NCBI RefSeq assembly: GCF_030272615.1
Contig: NC_081408.1
Coordinates: 606,971,673-607,035,672 of the forward strand
DNA length: 64,000 nt
Reading direction: 5' to 3'
DNA from: Cryptomeria japonica
Taxonomy: Eukaryota > Streptophyta > Pinopsida > Cupressales > Cupressaceae
Positions 34,868 to 46,949 of this stretch are shown here, piece by piece (the first letter of the stretch is position 1; the number at the start of each line of letters is the position of its first letter). Under the pieces are notes generated by a model. The model did not search any database. It had not been told where the DNA came from and saw only the letters and a program-made list of their open reading frames with translations. The position numbers and the translations under genes were made by a program.

Positions 34868-35206
34868 TGTTAGGATTCCCAAAGATACTGAGAGGGGGGG
34901 GGGGGTGAATCAGTATCTTGTCGATTAATAGATTTTCTGACCTTATTAAATGAATTGCATTCCAAAATAGTGTACCAGTAAACAAGAATTAATGTAATAA
35001 ATATGAACAATAAGCAAAACATAGAAAGAACACTATAGCACAAGATTTTTAACGAGGAAACCCGGTGTGGGAAAAACCTCGGTGGGATTTGTGACCCATA
35101 ATATTCACTCACTGGTCAATGAATGGATATTACTTACAATAGGGGCCTGCACATGCAGGAAGGCCAAGTACCTAAAGCTCACTGCTTAATTACAAAAGGA
35201 AGTCTC
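34868..35206 (-). repeat. C LTR copy 3, truncated
   Basis: Only the 3' 339 bases of the LTR on the minus strand. Hairpin arms AGATACTGA (34883-34891) and TCAGTATCT (34910-34918) enclose an exceptional G run (12 G on the plus strand, about 34894-34905). The hairpin CCTGCACATGCAGG is at 35146-35159. It breaks at GTCTC (35206); the rest of this LTR and most of its tail are deleted, so AGGCTGTCAAAAATG of the tail follows directly. Confidence 0.87.
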
Positions 35207-38200
35207 AGGCTGTCAAAAATGTCAACTGAGTGTAGTTCTTGGCTAGAACCCTATAACCAGTTGTTACAATCTGAAATAGATATGCCAATACAAAATTCAG
35301 GCTCTCAGTGAACCTGTCACTGTCCTTCAATGCTGCCTCAGTCCTTTGAATTTTATCAGTGAGGATGTGCATTTTCTCTTCCAGTGTCTTTAGTCCTAGA
35401 ACAAGTGCCGCTGAGATCTCTTTCCTCAAAGAGATGAGGTTGTCAATTTTAGGACCAAATCTACATTTAAGCTCTTTTGCCTTGAACTTTATTCTTTCCT
35501 TCTCTTTTTCAATTTTTTCAATTTTCTCCTCAAAACCTGCTATCTCCTATTCTATAACCGATATTGGTTCTAATGAACCAATGAGATTATCAACAATATC
35601 ATTTATTTCTTTTTGTGCTTTACTGATTTTCTTATCTATATCCACTGTCAAAGTATCAGTCTTGCACGTGTCTCTATACAACTCTTTAAATTCCATTATT
35701 GTTTTGCTAAGTGCTGATAAAAGGGTATCAATGTGTCCCATGCACTTCTTTATTGTCTCATCAAAGAATTTTTCCTTTTCTCTTTCATTTTCTCACTAAA
35801 TGTTTCCTCATTAATCTAATCAATTGTTAATAGGTTGTCAATGATATACTTAGACAATGTGTCTAATTGTCTCAAAGAATCTTTAGTTTCCACATTACAC
35901 TTGGGTGCAATCTATTTTAATAAAGGAATTGTATCATCAATAACCTTGTATGCAAGTGCATTACAATCTGTTATTTCCTTGATGGAATCCAATAGTACCT
36001 TTGTCACATTAGTTGGTTGGAAGAACTTGATGATTGTCCAACTACCTTAACAATCTGCATTCCGCTGGTGTGAGTAACCACTTTGCTTGTGTTGACCTCT
36101 GATAGGTTAGTTTGTGTCTACATCTCAACTATTAAAGGCTTGGGTTTCTCAGCAGTTGCCGATGGCACTATCTCAGTCTCAATCTTTTTCACTTCCTGTT
36201 TCTCAGTGTGTACCTTAGTTTGTTTCTCTATGCTTTCTATTGTCATTTTCTCTGATGTTGTCTTAGTATTCACTGTTAGTTTCTCAGTATGCCCCTCTGA
36301 ACTGTCCACTGCCAATATCTCTAACTCTATGGGATTTCAATGTGTGCACCAGTGGTATCAGTCACCATTCCAGAAGCTAGGGGATCTACTAATTGTTCAG
36401 TTTGTGTCTCAACCCCAATTTCAATATTTCCAACTCTATGCTCTACATGTGTTTCCATTGCAATATTCTCAGTCGGTGGCTCAGTTGCCACATATTTTTT
36501 TTCACCAGTGGTTTCTTTATCAACCACAATATTTACCTCTTGTGTATCAATGTTCATAATATATAAAACTTTAGAATCAGGATTTGTATCCTCATGTGTT
36601 GTTTCCAACTCAACATTATCAGTAGCCGGTGGTGTATCAAAAGTCTCAACTGATGGAGTATCAGAAGGAGGTGGGGGCAAGTTGTCTATCACTTTTATGC
36701 TTGAAGGTCCACCTACTTTGTCTTTACCTTTGTCCTTTTCCTTTTGGTAAACTCTAAAAATTTTGGGTCATTTCAGCTCATCTTGCTTCTCTTTCTCCAC
36801 AAAGAAGATATCCCATTTATCTGCTGTCTCTTCAGAGATTTCATTCACTCTTCCAGCCATTAAACCTACATGTCGGTGACCACTAGAAAATACTGTCATG
36901 TTTGTCTCACTTATTAACTCATCAATTTCTTCTACTGATTTAACTAGATGAAGTGCAAGTAATTTTTCTATCTTTATCTTCTTATCCAATTCCATAATAG
37001 CTAACCTCTTTACATCAAGTCTCCTATACAAGTCACTCGGTAAATCATCTACAACTTCTATCAAAAATTTCTTGTAAATGTCTAAGTGTAGAATGATACT
37101 ATTTTCTATACTTTCCTTTTCTTCATTAGTAAAAGTATCATACATTTTAATGACATTAGACAAGTTTCCTTGATCTATTATTTCATTCAAAATATTGTCA
37201 AAAGGAGGAATAACGTATTTTTCCTTCTTCTTCCTTGGTGTCATTTTCTTTGCTGGGGGCCTTAGTGCTCGTTGTTTCCTTCTTGTTCTCTGTGGTGCAA
37301 GAGAGGGTGCCGATGAAGGTTTTCTTTTCCTTTCTACTCTCTTAAACTCAGCTAGGATTTCACTGTTAGATGAAGTTCCAACCGGTGAAAGATGAGCTTC
37401 TGGTTGTATCCCTTCCAGGTCACTTTCCTTAATACCAATGATATTCAATATGTTTTCCTTGATCTCTTTGGCCTGTTTTGTTGCTTTTCTGATAGATTGT
37501 TCTCTTTTCTTCCTTTGTTTAAGGGTTTGTACCTTGCTCTCAATGGTTTCGGCATTTCCAAATATTTCCTCTTCAAGTTCTCTAGGGGCTTCAAGTATGT
37601 CTTTAGCATATGTCTCAATTATGTTTGCATCTGCCTCATAACCCATTTCTATCACCCAAATAGTTCTAGGAACCACTGCCTCCATCCAAATTTCATCTTT
37701 CTTTATAACAAAACATATTTTTTTATGATATTTGTCAACTATGCTCTAAAATAGCCTTTCCCTTATTTTCATTCTATCCTTAAATGCTTGGAAGTATTCA
37801 ACTATGTTGTTTTCCCTATCATCTCCCATGTCGGTAAGAATATCCAAAAGTTGTTTACCTATGGGTATGTCAAAACCAAATTCTTTCCTACCTATACCAA
37901 GAACTTCCTTAGTAATGTATAGCATTAGGCACACAAGTAGATTACCAAATCTAAAAGTACCTTTCTTATCACCTTTAATTTTCTTTAGATTGTCAATCAA
38001 TTCATCCTTTAGCCATTCACATATGTCAATCTTAGTCTTACTATTCACCATGTCATAAGAACTCTTGATACATAAACTAGAAAAAAAGTTTAATCTGTTA
38101 GCATGTGTAGTTTTGTATCCTAGTATCATGCTAATGAATCTGACATTTATATCTTTCACATAATTGACTCTCAAGGATCTTCTATCATGGGGTGCACCAG

Positions 38201-38692
38201 TTAGGGTCATCACAGTGTTGTTTGGAACTTTCTTAGTTTTGTCAGGCCTGCTATCGGTGGAAAGTAAGCTAGTCACTGCCCTAATTGCTTCTTTTGTGAT
38301 CTTGTGGATGGAATCAAGCCAAAATAATTCCCCATGAACTCTGTTAAGTACAATCCTCACAACTTCCTTAGGAAAATCAAGAATACTAAGTATTTCCACA
38401 AAACCTAGGGTTTCTATTATCTTATGTTCCGGTTCACAATACCATTCTCATCACAAATTACAGTCCTATACATGTTCATGATTTCATTAGCACCAAGTTC
38501 CTTAATATGACAATGTATGTATATACTAGAGTCTTCTTCATATGCAACTCCTTTGGGTATTTTAGAGAATGCACCTAGGGTATCATCCTGCTTCGCTATT
38601 TTGGGTATGATCTTAAATACGGGCCTAGGGTGTTTAACAACTTCAACAACAATAGGGTTTGCAATGAATTCAAGTGCAGAGGAGGAAGCCAT
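35205..38692 (-). pseudogene. C ORF2: large accessory protein, broken
   Basis: Starts at ATG 38692 (MASSSALEFIANPIVVEV) and matches A ORF2 throughout. Shared segments are IPKGVAYEEDSSIYIHC, VHGELFWLDSIHKITKE, RSLRVNYVKD, KIDICEWLKDELIDNL, FGNLLVCLML, MGYEAD, PRKKKEK, and near the end CKTDTLTVDIDKKI (about 35650). A one-base deletion near 38433 shifts the frame; another shift lies near 36320, and stops occur near 37740, 36770 and 35540. The region 37700-36800 is one open stretch of about 305 codons. The present stop at 35205-35207 is formed by the deletion joint with LTR copy 3, so the original C-terminus may have been longer. Confidence 0.78.
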
Positions 38693-39033
38693 TTGATAAA
38701 TACTTAATCTGCCTTTAGGTTTGAATGCTTGAAATTTTTTTCTTCACTTCTTGTTGTGGATGCCTTTGCTCGGGTTTTTCGCACTCTTAGGAAATTTGAA
38801 TGCTCAGTGAGTGAAAAAGAGTGAAAAACACTTGCTTTATAATATCATTTCCTTCAACTACCATAATAGATGTCTGTCGATTAAGTGAAAACTTAACTCA
38901 TCTGCTAGTAAAGAAGCAATTCATCTTCTTACCATCAATCGAGGGTAAACTAGCATGATTTTTAGTTAGTTGCCATACCCCCAAAAATTTCTTTCTAGTT
39001 AGATGAAGAATCTCCTATCAGTGGAGTGATACT
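38693..39033 (-). other. C spacer between ORF1 and ORF2
   Basis: Similar in length and content to 10836-11175 of A, including the stretch just before the ORF2 start. No coding region supported. Confidence 0.5.
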
Positions 39034-40107
39034 CTATTCTACCAGTGAAGGAATAGCCTCATCAACATTCTGATCTGTGTTTCTAATCCATTTTTTTGAA
39101 AATTCTTGCTTTACCTCATCAACCTTCTCTTTACCTTTCAAAATGGGTCCTTTATTATTTGTCGATGATGCCTTACTTCTACAAAATTTTGTAATATGTC
39201 CAATCGTGTTACAAGCATAACAAGTCACATTATTTTTTTGAATAGCTTTTCCATATCATATGCCGATATATGTTCTGCATTCATTAGATAAGTGTCCAAA
39301 TCTTCCACAAATATAACATCTTACATTCATTCTATAATTTTCTGAATTATGACCAACTTTTTTGTATTTTGAACATTGACTGGTGGGTGCATTAGTGTTC
39401 TGATAGTTTCTAGATCTACACTGATTTTCTCTATGATCATACTTGTTATAGTTAAAGAATTTCCCATTAAATTTGTAGGCATTGTGTTGTCTTACCGGTT
39501 TACTGTGATCATGATTGTTTGTAGTACCAGAGCTTTCACTAACTTCAAAGCCAAGTCCATTAGTATCTCCATTAGGTTTCTGATTTTTTAGCATGTCATC
39601 AAGTTCTTCTGAACTTTTCTTGAATTTCTCTTTATGTTGATTTGCAGTAGCCATCTCATTTTCCATGAAATCCTTTTATCTCATGAATTTAGTTTTATTA
39701 TGTTCCAAGTGAATCAGATCTATCTTTAACATATCATTTTCATGATTGAGTCTTATATTTTCATTTCCAACATCATTGAGTCTCCTAGCCAGGTCATCTT
39801 CATTTTTCTTTCTATCTTCAATGTCTTTACAAAATCTCATAGTCACATCTTGCATCTCATTCATCAAGGTAATGTCTTCTTGCTTCATATTGCTTACAAG
39901 ATCATTAAGATTTTCCTTTTCATCATCATCATTATGTATCTTCTCATGAAGTTCTCTTCTTTTGTTTCTAGCAATAGTAAGATTCTCCTAAAGTCCTTGA
40001 ATTATTTCCTGTGCAGCCTTCAGATCATCTTCATGTCTAATATTCTTCAACTTTTTTGCATCATAATCTGCAAGAGCTATTTCCAATTGTTTTCTCAAGT
40101 TATCCAT
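39034..40107 (-). pseudogene. C ORF1: coiled-coil Gag-like protein with four zinc-knuckle positions
   Basis: Begins at ATG 40107 (MDNLRKQLEIALADYDAKKL) and stays in one frame to 39034, with stops near 39989 and 39676. The coiled-coil half contains TMRFCKDIEDRKKNED and ENDMLK as in A. Knuckle 1 (about 39470) has lost two Cys and reads FFNYNKYDH. Knuckle 2 reads CSKYKKVGHNSENY, with Tyr for the last Cys as in A. Knuckle 3 CYICGRFGHLSNEC (about 39325) and knuckle 4 CYACNTIGHITKFC (about 39225) are intact. A basic tail with KGKEKVDEVKQEFSKKWIR follows. Same role as proposed for A ORF1. Confidence 0.83.
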
Positions 40108-40163
40108 CTATACCAGTGTCAGAATCTCCCTCAAGTTGTTAGGCTTTTGAAAAAAGAGGACCA

Positions 40164-40178
40164 GGCTCTGATACCAAT
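40164..40178 (-). other. C primer binding site
   Basis: On the minus strand ATTGGTATCAGAGCC directly after the LTR, identical to that of A. Confidence 0.92.
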
Positions 40179-40976
40179 TGTTAGGATTCCTAGATATACT
40201 GAGAGGGGGGGTGAATCAGTATCTTGTCAGTTAATAGATTTTTTGACCTTATTAAATAAATTGCATTCCAAAACAGTGTACCAGTAAACAAGAATTAATG
40301 TAGTAAATATGAACAATAAGCACAACATAGAAAGCACACCATAACACAAGATTTTTAACGAGGAAACCTGGTGTGGGAAAAACCTCGATGGGATTTGTGA
40401 CCCACAATATTCACTCACTAGCCAATGAATGGATATTACTTACAATAGGGGCATGCACATGTAGGAAGGCCAACTTCCTAAAGCTCATTGCTTGATTACC
40501 AAAGGAAGTCTCACTAACTTACAAAATGGATTATACAAATCCAATATAATGTACTACTTTAGTTCAACATCTGCTATGCCAGGTTCAATACCGGTTTAAG
40601 ATCATACAATAACGATAAACCTTACTCCAAAATCTGCCTTAATATTCACATGTTACTTCTGTGATAATCTTCCCATGTCCATATCTTAAATGATCTACAA
40701 GATCTCATACTTATATATGAGTCTTATTACAATGTGCCTTATCAGCTTACAAAAATTTATTACAAATAAATACAATATGCAATAATTAAAATCCTATCGG
40801 TTGGGGTGCTGGTAATCATCTTTGTCACTACCGATAAACTATCTACCATTGTAGATTTTTCCAGTGTCGGTGCCTGTCGGTGCTGGTGCTTGTCAGTGCC
40901 ATATGAGTGCAAGGTTTCATCAATGACAATACCTTCAATCGCCTTCAATTTCTCATTGGAGTGCACAATTCCAACA
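40179..40976 (-). repeat. C 5' LTR (798 bp)
   Basis: Starts TGTTGGAATTGTGCACTCC at 40976 on the minus strand and ends GGAATCCTAACA at 40179. It has TATATAAG near 40711-40718. The terminal hairpin is shortened to ATACTGA (40196-40202) and TCAGTAT (40216-40222). ATGGC follows at 40977-40981. Confidence 0.9.
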
Positions 40977-40981
40977 ATGGC

Positions 40982-41076
40982 AACACTAAACATCAACATA
41001 CTCTACTCATACTATTTCACTATGTTCTAGATCTTCTTTGCAACTCTTCTCTTCTTTGTTTCATCTCATCTGCTGG
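40982..41076 (-). other. X 3' tail resumed after C
   Basis: Short non-coding stretch continuing the X tail from 32968 once C is removed. Pol sequence starts at about 41077. Confidence 0.6.
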
Positions 41077-42640
41077 TTAGACTTTATCTTCATTTCTTCT
41101 CCCCCTTTCTATTACACATCTTACACAACTTCTCATCCTTAGACTAATATATTTCTTCTCCCCCTTTGATAGCAATGGCAAAGGTGCATAAGCATCGCTG
41201 GTCATCAAATTTGTTGTTGTTGTCTTCAACATGTCTGTAAACTCATCTAAGTTTCTCCCATGTGGAGTAGACTGCATCTCATCAATCCAAAGTAAAAAAT
41301 AGTCATTAATCCCACTAGATTGATGTGTCTCTTGTATTCTAGTTCTTCTTGAGTAGGGTTTGACCCCTAAGTTGCCTCTAAGATATTCAAAGGTTGTCTT
41401 TGGCAATGGTTTAGTGAAAATGTGTGCTAGCTTCTCTTTGCTTGTCACATACTCCATTCTGACTTGTTTTTCTTGTACTATTTCCCTTAGAAAATGATAT
41501 TTCAATTCTATGTGCTTTATTCTTGCAAGTAACATAGGATTGTTTGAAATATTAATTGCACTAGTATTGTCACAATAAATAGTTATCGGTTTAGACATAT
41601 CAAATTTGAATCCTTCAAGAACATGTCTCATCCAGATTGTCTACGTGTAATTCATTGATGTTGCAACATACTCTGCCTTTTTCATTGAATGAAAAACACA
41701 CATTTGTTTCTTAATTGTCCAAGCAACCAATATACCTCAAAGAATAAAAGATCCATCGGTAGTGCTTTTCTGGTCATCAACATTGCCTGCCCAATCTACA
41801 TCAGTAAACACATTCAAAGAAAAAATTTTGTTATACGGATACCATAAACCATAATCTATTGTACCTTTTAGGTACCAGAATATCCTTTTCACTGCTACCA
41901 AGTGAGTCTCCTTGGGATCTTTTTAAATCTAGCAACCAATCCAACAACATATGCAATATTAGGTTTGCTATGAATAGCATAATGCAATTTACCAATCATA
42001 GACCTGTATTCTTTCTCATCAACAAATGGTGAATCATCTTGTTTAGACAATTTGTAGACTATCACCATCAGAGTACCAAATCATTTACAATCCTCCATGC
42101 CAAATGTTTTTAACACCTCTTTAACATACTTACTTTGATAGATAAATATTCCACCATCCAATTATTGGACCTGCAACCCAATAAAAAATTTAATTTCACC
42201 AATAAGATACAACTCCAATTCCTTCTTCATCTCCTCAGCAAAATCCATACATAAATCATCATTACCACCAAAAATTATGTCATCCACAAATACTTCAGCT
42301 ATCAATACTCTGTCTCCACTAGTCTTTAGATATATGTTAGTGTCCTCGCTGGTACACTAGAATCCTATCTTGATTAGGTGTGCATGCAATATTTCAAACC
42401 ATGCTCTAAGAGCTTGCTTCAACCCATACAATGCCTTATGTAGTTTGCAAACCATATCTTTGTCTTCAGACAAATAAAATCCATCTGGCTGTTCTATGTA
42501 CACTTCTTCTTCAAGGATGCCATTAAGAAAAGTTAATTTAACATCCATCTGATAGAATTTAAATCCTGTAAATGCAACATAAGCAAGTATCATTCTTAAT
42601 CCTTCCAATCTTGCCACAGGTGCAAAGGCTTTCCCATAAT
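41077..42640 (-). pseudogene. pol: X reverse transcriptase and RNase H, broken
   Basis: From the right: RT with [25 protein letters not shown] and [10 protein letters not shown] (42617-42357), then VFVDDIIFGG near 42300-42272 with both active-site Asp present, unlike Copia-1. Stops follow at about 42358 and 42165. RNase H covers about 41880-41400, with degraded KSTTDGSFIL-like and SKPITIYCDNTSAIN (41600) segments and DIFTKPLP-type ending at about 41395. The frame then runs on to 41077 without known motifs. The uninterrupted GFKFDMSKPITIYCD here shows what the split site in Copia-1 looked like. Confidence 0.83.
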
Positions 42641-43556
42641 CTTCTCATTCTTCTTGTGTGTAGCTTGTGCAAACCAATCTTGCTTTATTTCTTACAACCT
42701 TACCTTCTTAATTTAACTTTTTTCTAAAGACCCATTTAGTTCCAATCACATTCTTGTCTTCCGATATGGGAACAAGTGTCTATGTTTTGTTCTTCTCTAT
42801 TTGATCCAACTCCTCATTTATTGCATTAATCCATCCATCATCCTTTAATACATCTCTTACTGTTTTTGGCTCAATAGTAGAAATCAGACATGAATTTTAT
42901 CTAATTTTTCTCCTTGTTTGAACTCCAACATTTTTATCTCCATTTATTTGTTCTTTTGAGTGATATAGCCTAACATATCTTGGTATTACCGGTTCCAATG
43001 ATGTGCTTCCTGCTTTATGTTCTTCATCTTCTTCATCGATCTCTGCATTTACCGGTTGAGCACCTATTTCTGCAACATTTTTCTCATCAGTCTTATGTAC
43101 ATCTAGTTCTATAAACACGTCTTTCTTCATCCTTCTCAGGCTCAGATCTATTGGTCTTATCAAATTTCTCAGAGAGTTCATCTATCTTCACATTAGCACT
43201 CTCAATGATCTTCTTATTTATCTTGTTATAACATTTAAATGTCTTACTCTTTGTAATCATCTCTCTTAATAAAACATTTACTCCCAATAATTGAAATAAC
43301 TTACAATAGGAGTCTTTCCATGCTAGAATACATTAGGTGTTTTGTTATTACCTTTCTTGACACTACCTAATTTAAAGTATAAACAGCAGTGCTAACTGCT
43401 TCTCTCCAAAACATCTTTGGTACTTCACCTTGAATCATCATGGTTATGAAGCTTCAACAACTATTCTATTCAATCACTCTACTATCCCATTTTGTTGTGG
43501 AGTTCTAGGAGCTGACATCTGCCTCTTAATTCCTTGTTCATCACAAAACTTATGTG
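42641..43556 (-). pseudogene. pol: X integrase C-terminal part and linker, truncated
   Basis: Minus strand from 43556: KFCDEQGIKRQMSAPRTPQQ and NGIVE, the Glu end of the integrase core, followed at once by a stop. Remnants of the integrase tail follow (about 43400-43250, with KTFKCYNKINKKI). Then comes an acidic linker (43181-42897), ending in RYVRLYHS-like sequence. The first two thirds of integrase are missing: at 43556 the sequence changes abruptly to plus-strand ORF2 material. Confidence 0.77.
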
Positions 43557-45479
43557 CTAAAGGAAAAATAAAAACCCAAGAGAACTTATCCACCCCCTTC
43601 CAAGAAGAGAAAGGTCACAAAGATGGCAGAAGAAGTAGCTGCTTAGATGGGTTTCACTAAGGAGGATGTGAAGAAATCTAGAGAATATTCTCAAAAGGAG
43701 GCAACTAAGTCTTCTCCTGCTCTGGTGGAACATCCTACTAAGCCTACTCCATTCGGAAAAAGGTGTGTTGAATAAAAGAGAAAAACCCAAGAGAACTTAT
43801 GTTGCAATATCTCTAGTGGCCCCAAAAATTGACTCTGAGGAAGAGGGAGGAAGAGAAAAGAAAAGAGGTGAATTTGTCAGCTAGGTGAGAAAGCCTCAAT
43901 CTAGTATAGCTCAGCCCAACAAAAATATTGAGTTAGATCCTGCTCCCTCTGGAAGACCCCAAAGAGGAAGATAGGTGAAAATTCTACTAGATAAAGATCT
44001 TGAATCTGGAAATATACAGGGTAAGTACACAATAATTTCTCCACTATCAGCAGATCAATTGATAGATGAGATATTAGTGGATGAAAATTTAAAGAATCTT
44101 CAAGCAAATTTTGACAATTTTGATGATGGTGATCAAAGAAAAGTTGAGGAGGTTGTAGTATTATACTTGCATAATTTTAGTAAGACACTAATTGAATTAG
44201 AGAAGTCCATTCCAAAGGACATGTATAGTATAATAGATACTAGAAGGATAAATGCGAGTAAAATGGATAGAGAAATGAAGGAGAGAGAACTTGTAAATAG
44301 ATGTACATATATTACTCATGATGAAGTTAACAGATTAATTGAAGAAGCCAATAAAAATGAATTCAGAAGTAAGAACAAAATAAACAGGTTGATGATTGGT
44401 AATGTTGAGGAGGTTAGAAAAGAGACAAGGGAAATATGGAAGAAGATCATTCAAAATGACCCTCTATATAAAGATGCATTTAAATCATCTCAACCAGAAG
44501 ACAAGCAAGGTGATTCTGGAAGTCAGAAGGTTGAGACTCAGTCTAAAGATCAATGGGAAGACCAAGGTAACACCATAATTGATGCTGAGACCAGTGACTG
44601 ATAGCTTTGTAGCCTCTAAAATTCAATAAACTAATATTGGAGACAAGGGTGAGAAGAAGGATGTTGAGTCTAGAGAAGCTGAGACAACTAAGGTGGACAA
44701 AGGAAAAGGCAAAGGCATAGCTGATCCATAAATTGCCACTCCTCCAGTTATAGGGATTCCACCTCATATCAAACTTGATGGCTTAGTTGATCTTGGCAAA
44801 ATGTCACCTGCAAAGAAGCTTATGCTTGTTGTTGTAGTCCAAGCTCAAGCCAACCAAGACCTAGTGAAATCAAAGATTGAAGATAAGAAGTTAATTTTGA
44901 TATCCATTGATGTTTTGTAGAAGGTAGCTACCAATGTACAATTAGATTCAAATAACAACCCCCTCGGTAAATTATTGCAATTGATAAATAATGTAAATAG
45001 TGATTTTGATTCTTTGGAGAAAACAACCACTCAGAAATTTTTGGACATATTTAAGGAAGTCAAAAAACAAAAATTCTTGAAAATGATTGAATATGACAGG
45101 GTGACATTAAATAAGAGACTGCAAACCATTTTTGACACATTGTCAAAAGTTGGTAAATTGTATAAATCTTGTCTCATTTTTCCTAAATTAACCATTGATA
45201 TTGACAAACAAATAATTGACTTCCAGGGAAAGCTTGTATCTCACAATCTTTAGACCCTAATGTATCATTAACCAAAAGCATTAAAGGACAAATTATACCC
45301 TTGAATGATCAGATGTTCGGCTTTCAAGATGATAAGGAGAAAGTTTTGAGGAAAGTGGGTGAACTCTAAAACTTGATTGATCTCTAGTTAGATATTATGC
45401 TAAGAAATAAGGCAGATTGTATGAAGGAAATGGCCCTGCCTATACCATTAGATCTGAAAGAGTAAAAAATTCATGCCAC
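43557..45479 (+). pseudogene. Distal part of an ORF2, probably the continuation of B
   Basis: Plus strand. A repeated segment with ACCCAAGAGAACTTA (43577 and 43786) leads into an open stretch 43975-44601 with FDDGDQRKVEEVVVLYLHNFSKTLIELEKSIPKDMYSIIDTRR-type content. This corresponds to the middle of ORF2 (A: EKGQVEESVILHIDMYKKIL, PDHLYKRLEARR; D: YHIDNRWKYAMDSEKQIRERVLVH). After stops and a shift, 44975-45253 has KLYKSCLIFPKLTIDIDKQI, matching LTVDIDKKI in A and C. It ends where the LTR of Y begins (45480). Assignment to B rests on strand and order, not on a matching join. Confidence 0.65.
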
Positions 45480-46949
45480 TGTTGAACACAATGTACCAAT
45501 TAGAGGGGCATGAATCAGTGGTTCCTTAGAAATATTTTCCTTTTACACCAAACTTTAAGTACTGATTAACACCCTAAGCACTAAGAAAACAAACTGGTAA
45601 GATATGAGAGAATATCAAAAAAAAAAACACACAAATGCACAACTCACAACACCAGATGTACGAGGAAAACCCAATATGGGAAAAACCTCAGTGAGAAATA
45701 TTGCTGGACTCTACTATTCCAATCCTACCTCACAATAAAACAATGGATTACAATGATTTAGGGCACCAACCCAACGAGCACCAACCCCTACACCAAGCAC
45801 CAACTCGGTGTAATATAATGAAATACAAGTTGATAAAATAATAGCACCTTGTTGCAAATGAGTTTTCCAACACTTGATCAATTAATGTCTATTGGTTACC
45901 AACCTCCTTTGTTTCACCGGTTCTTCAAGTGTCGGTTATCAGATTGCTCTCTCTGATCACTCACTGGTTACTCTCTACCTTTATTCTCTTTCTTTGAACC
46001 CCGCCCTGCATAGTACTACACTTGGATGCCTTCCTAACTTTTTAATCCCTATCAGTACACTTTACTAGTAAGACTATACAGTTCACTGGTTACTATGTCT
46101 CTTTCAGTTAGAACCTCTCACCAATTCATCTTGCTAACACTCAGACACTCTGATTTTCAATGAGATATTTCTCAATCTGCCTTCTCTCTACTTGCTCACA
46201 CACTCACTCTTCTCACCACTGGCATTCAAAATCAATCACTTCAGTCTTCAGTTCACACATTTATATTTGAATGTTCCTACCAAAAACAACATTCAAATGG
46301 TGGCGTGCTATGGTTTTCCTCCACCAACTCAATCTGCATCAAATCTGATTGGATATATTTTTTTGGAATGATGATCTACATCACATCAATCAGTACCGAC
46401 ATCTCCTCACCCTTCAATGTGCGTTTTCTATTTTTGGATGTCCACAACATGCTTTTTGACGTTTCTCTATCAATCACCATTAATGGCTCAGTTGTTTCCT
46501 TCAACTAATGAGTACAAGGATCAGATCATCTTGCAAGATCAGTTCAATCACCTTACCACTTTGTCTCACTCAAACTACAATATCTTTCCGTCATCCCATG
46601 ATTTGTAGGTTCTCCATTAATGTCAACCTTCTCATTAACTACAATGTCGATGAACACTTCATTGACCTTTGTGTGCTCGCCACCTGGTATCCACCTGTCA
46701 TCCTTGTCGACACCCACCTATGTTCGGTCATCTATGCCGATTTGACATCTTTCACTGACTAAAACTCACAATCAGTTCAACTCACCTTACTGGCATAACC
46801 TAACCTCACTGATGGACCTTCATACTTGCTAACCTCTTCTCTATTAGTGGATCAAGTTGATTGGCCATCAAACACACTAGTCCAACCACTAGTTGCTCAC
46901 TAGTCACCATGCCATACTGGTTGACATCAATGACAACCTAATACCAACA
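45480..46949 (-). repeat. Y 3' LTR (1,470 bp)
   Basis: Minus strand from TGTTGGTATTAGG (46949) to GTGTTCAACA (45480). The preceding GCCAC (45475-45479) would be the target duplication; its partner is lost. The terminal hairpin is degraded, with arms ACCAATTA (45497) and TCAGTGGT (45515) pairing at about 6 of 8 positions. Confidence 0.78.

Larger units (their letters stand above)
32969..40976 (-). mobile_element. C: two-ORF non-autonomous element with three tandem LTR copies at its 3' end
   Basis: Minus-strand relative of A. The 5' LTR is 40179-40976, with the primer site at 40164-40178, ORF1 40107-39034 and ORF2 38692-35205. The 3' end then contains three LTR copies separated by the 3' tail. 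Target duplication ATGGC is at 32964-32968 and 40977-40981, inside X. No pol motif is present. The LTR and both ORFs are clearly of the same family as A. Confidence 0.9.
31399..43556 (-). mobile_element. X: copia element (Copia-1 family), 5'-truncated
   Basis: Minus-strand element with its 3' LTR at 31399-32944, a polypurine tract, and pol at 40982-43556, interrupted close to the 3' end by element C. It stops abruptly inside integrase at about 43556, so protease, gag and the 5' LTR are gone. Pol and LTR resemble Copia-1. Confidence 0.83.

Noticed and set aside
32969-34868. Repeated units resembling a CRISPR or satellite array
   Set aside because: The units are complete LTRs with polypurine tracts, explained by duplication at the element's 3' end.
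35359-38058. Several plus-strand open frames of 70-158 codons
   Set aside because: They are antisense shadows of ORF2 of C, which runs on the minus strand.
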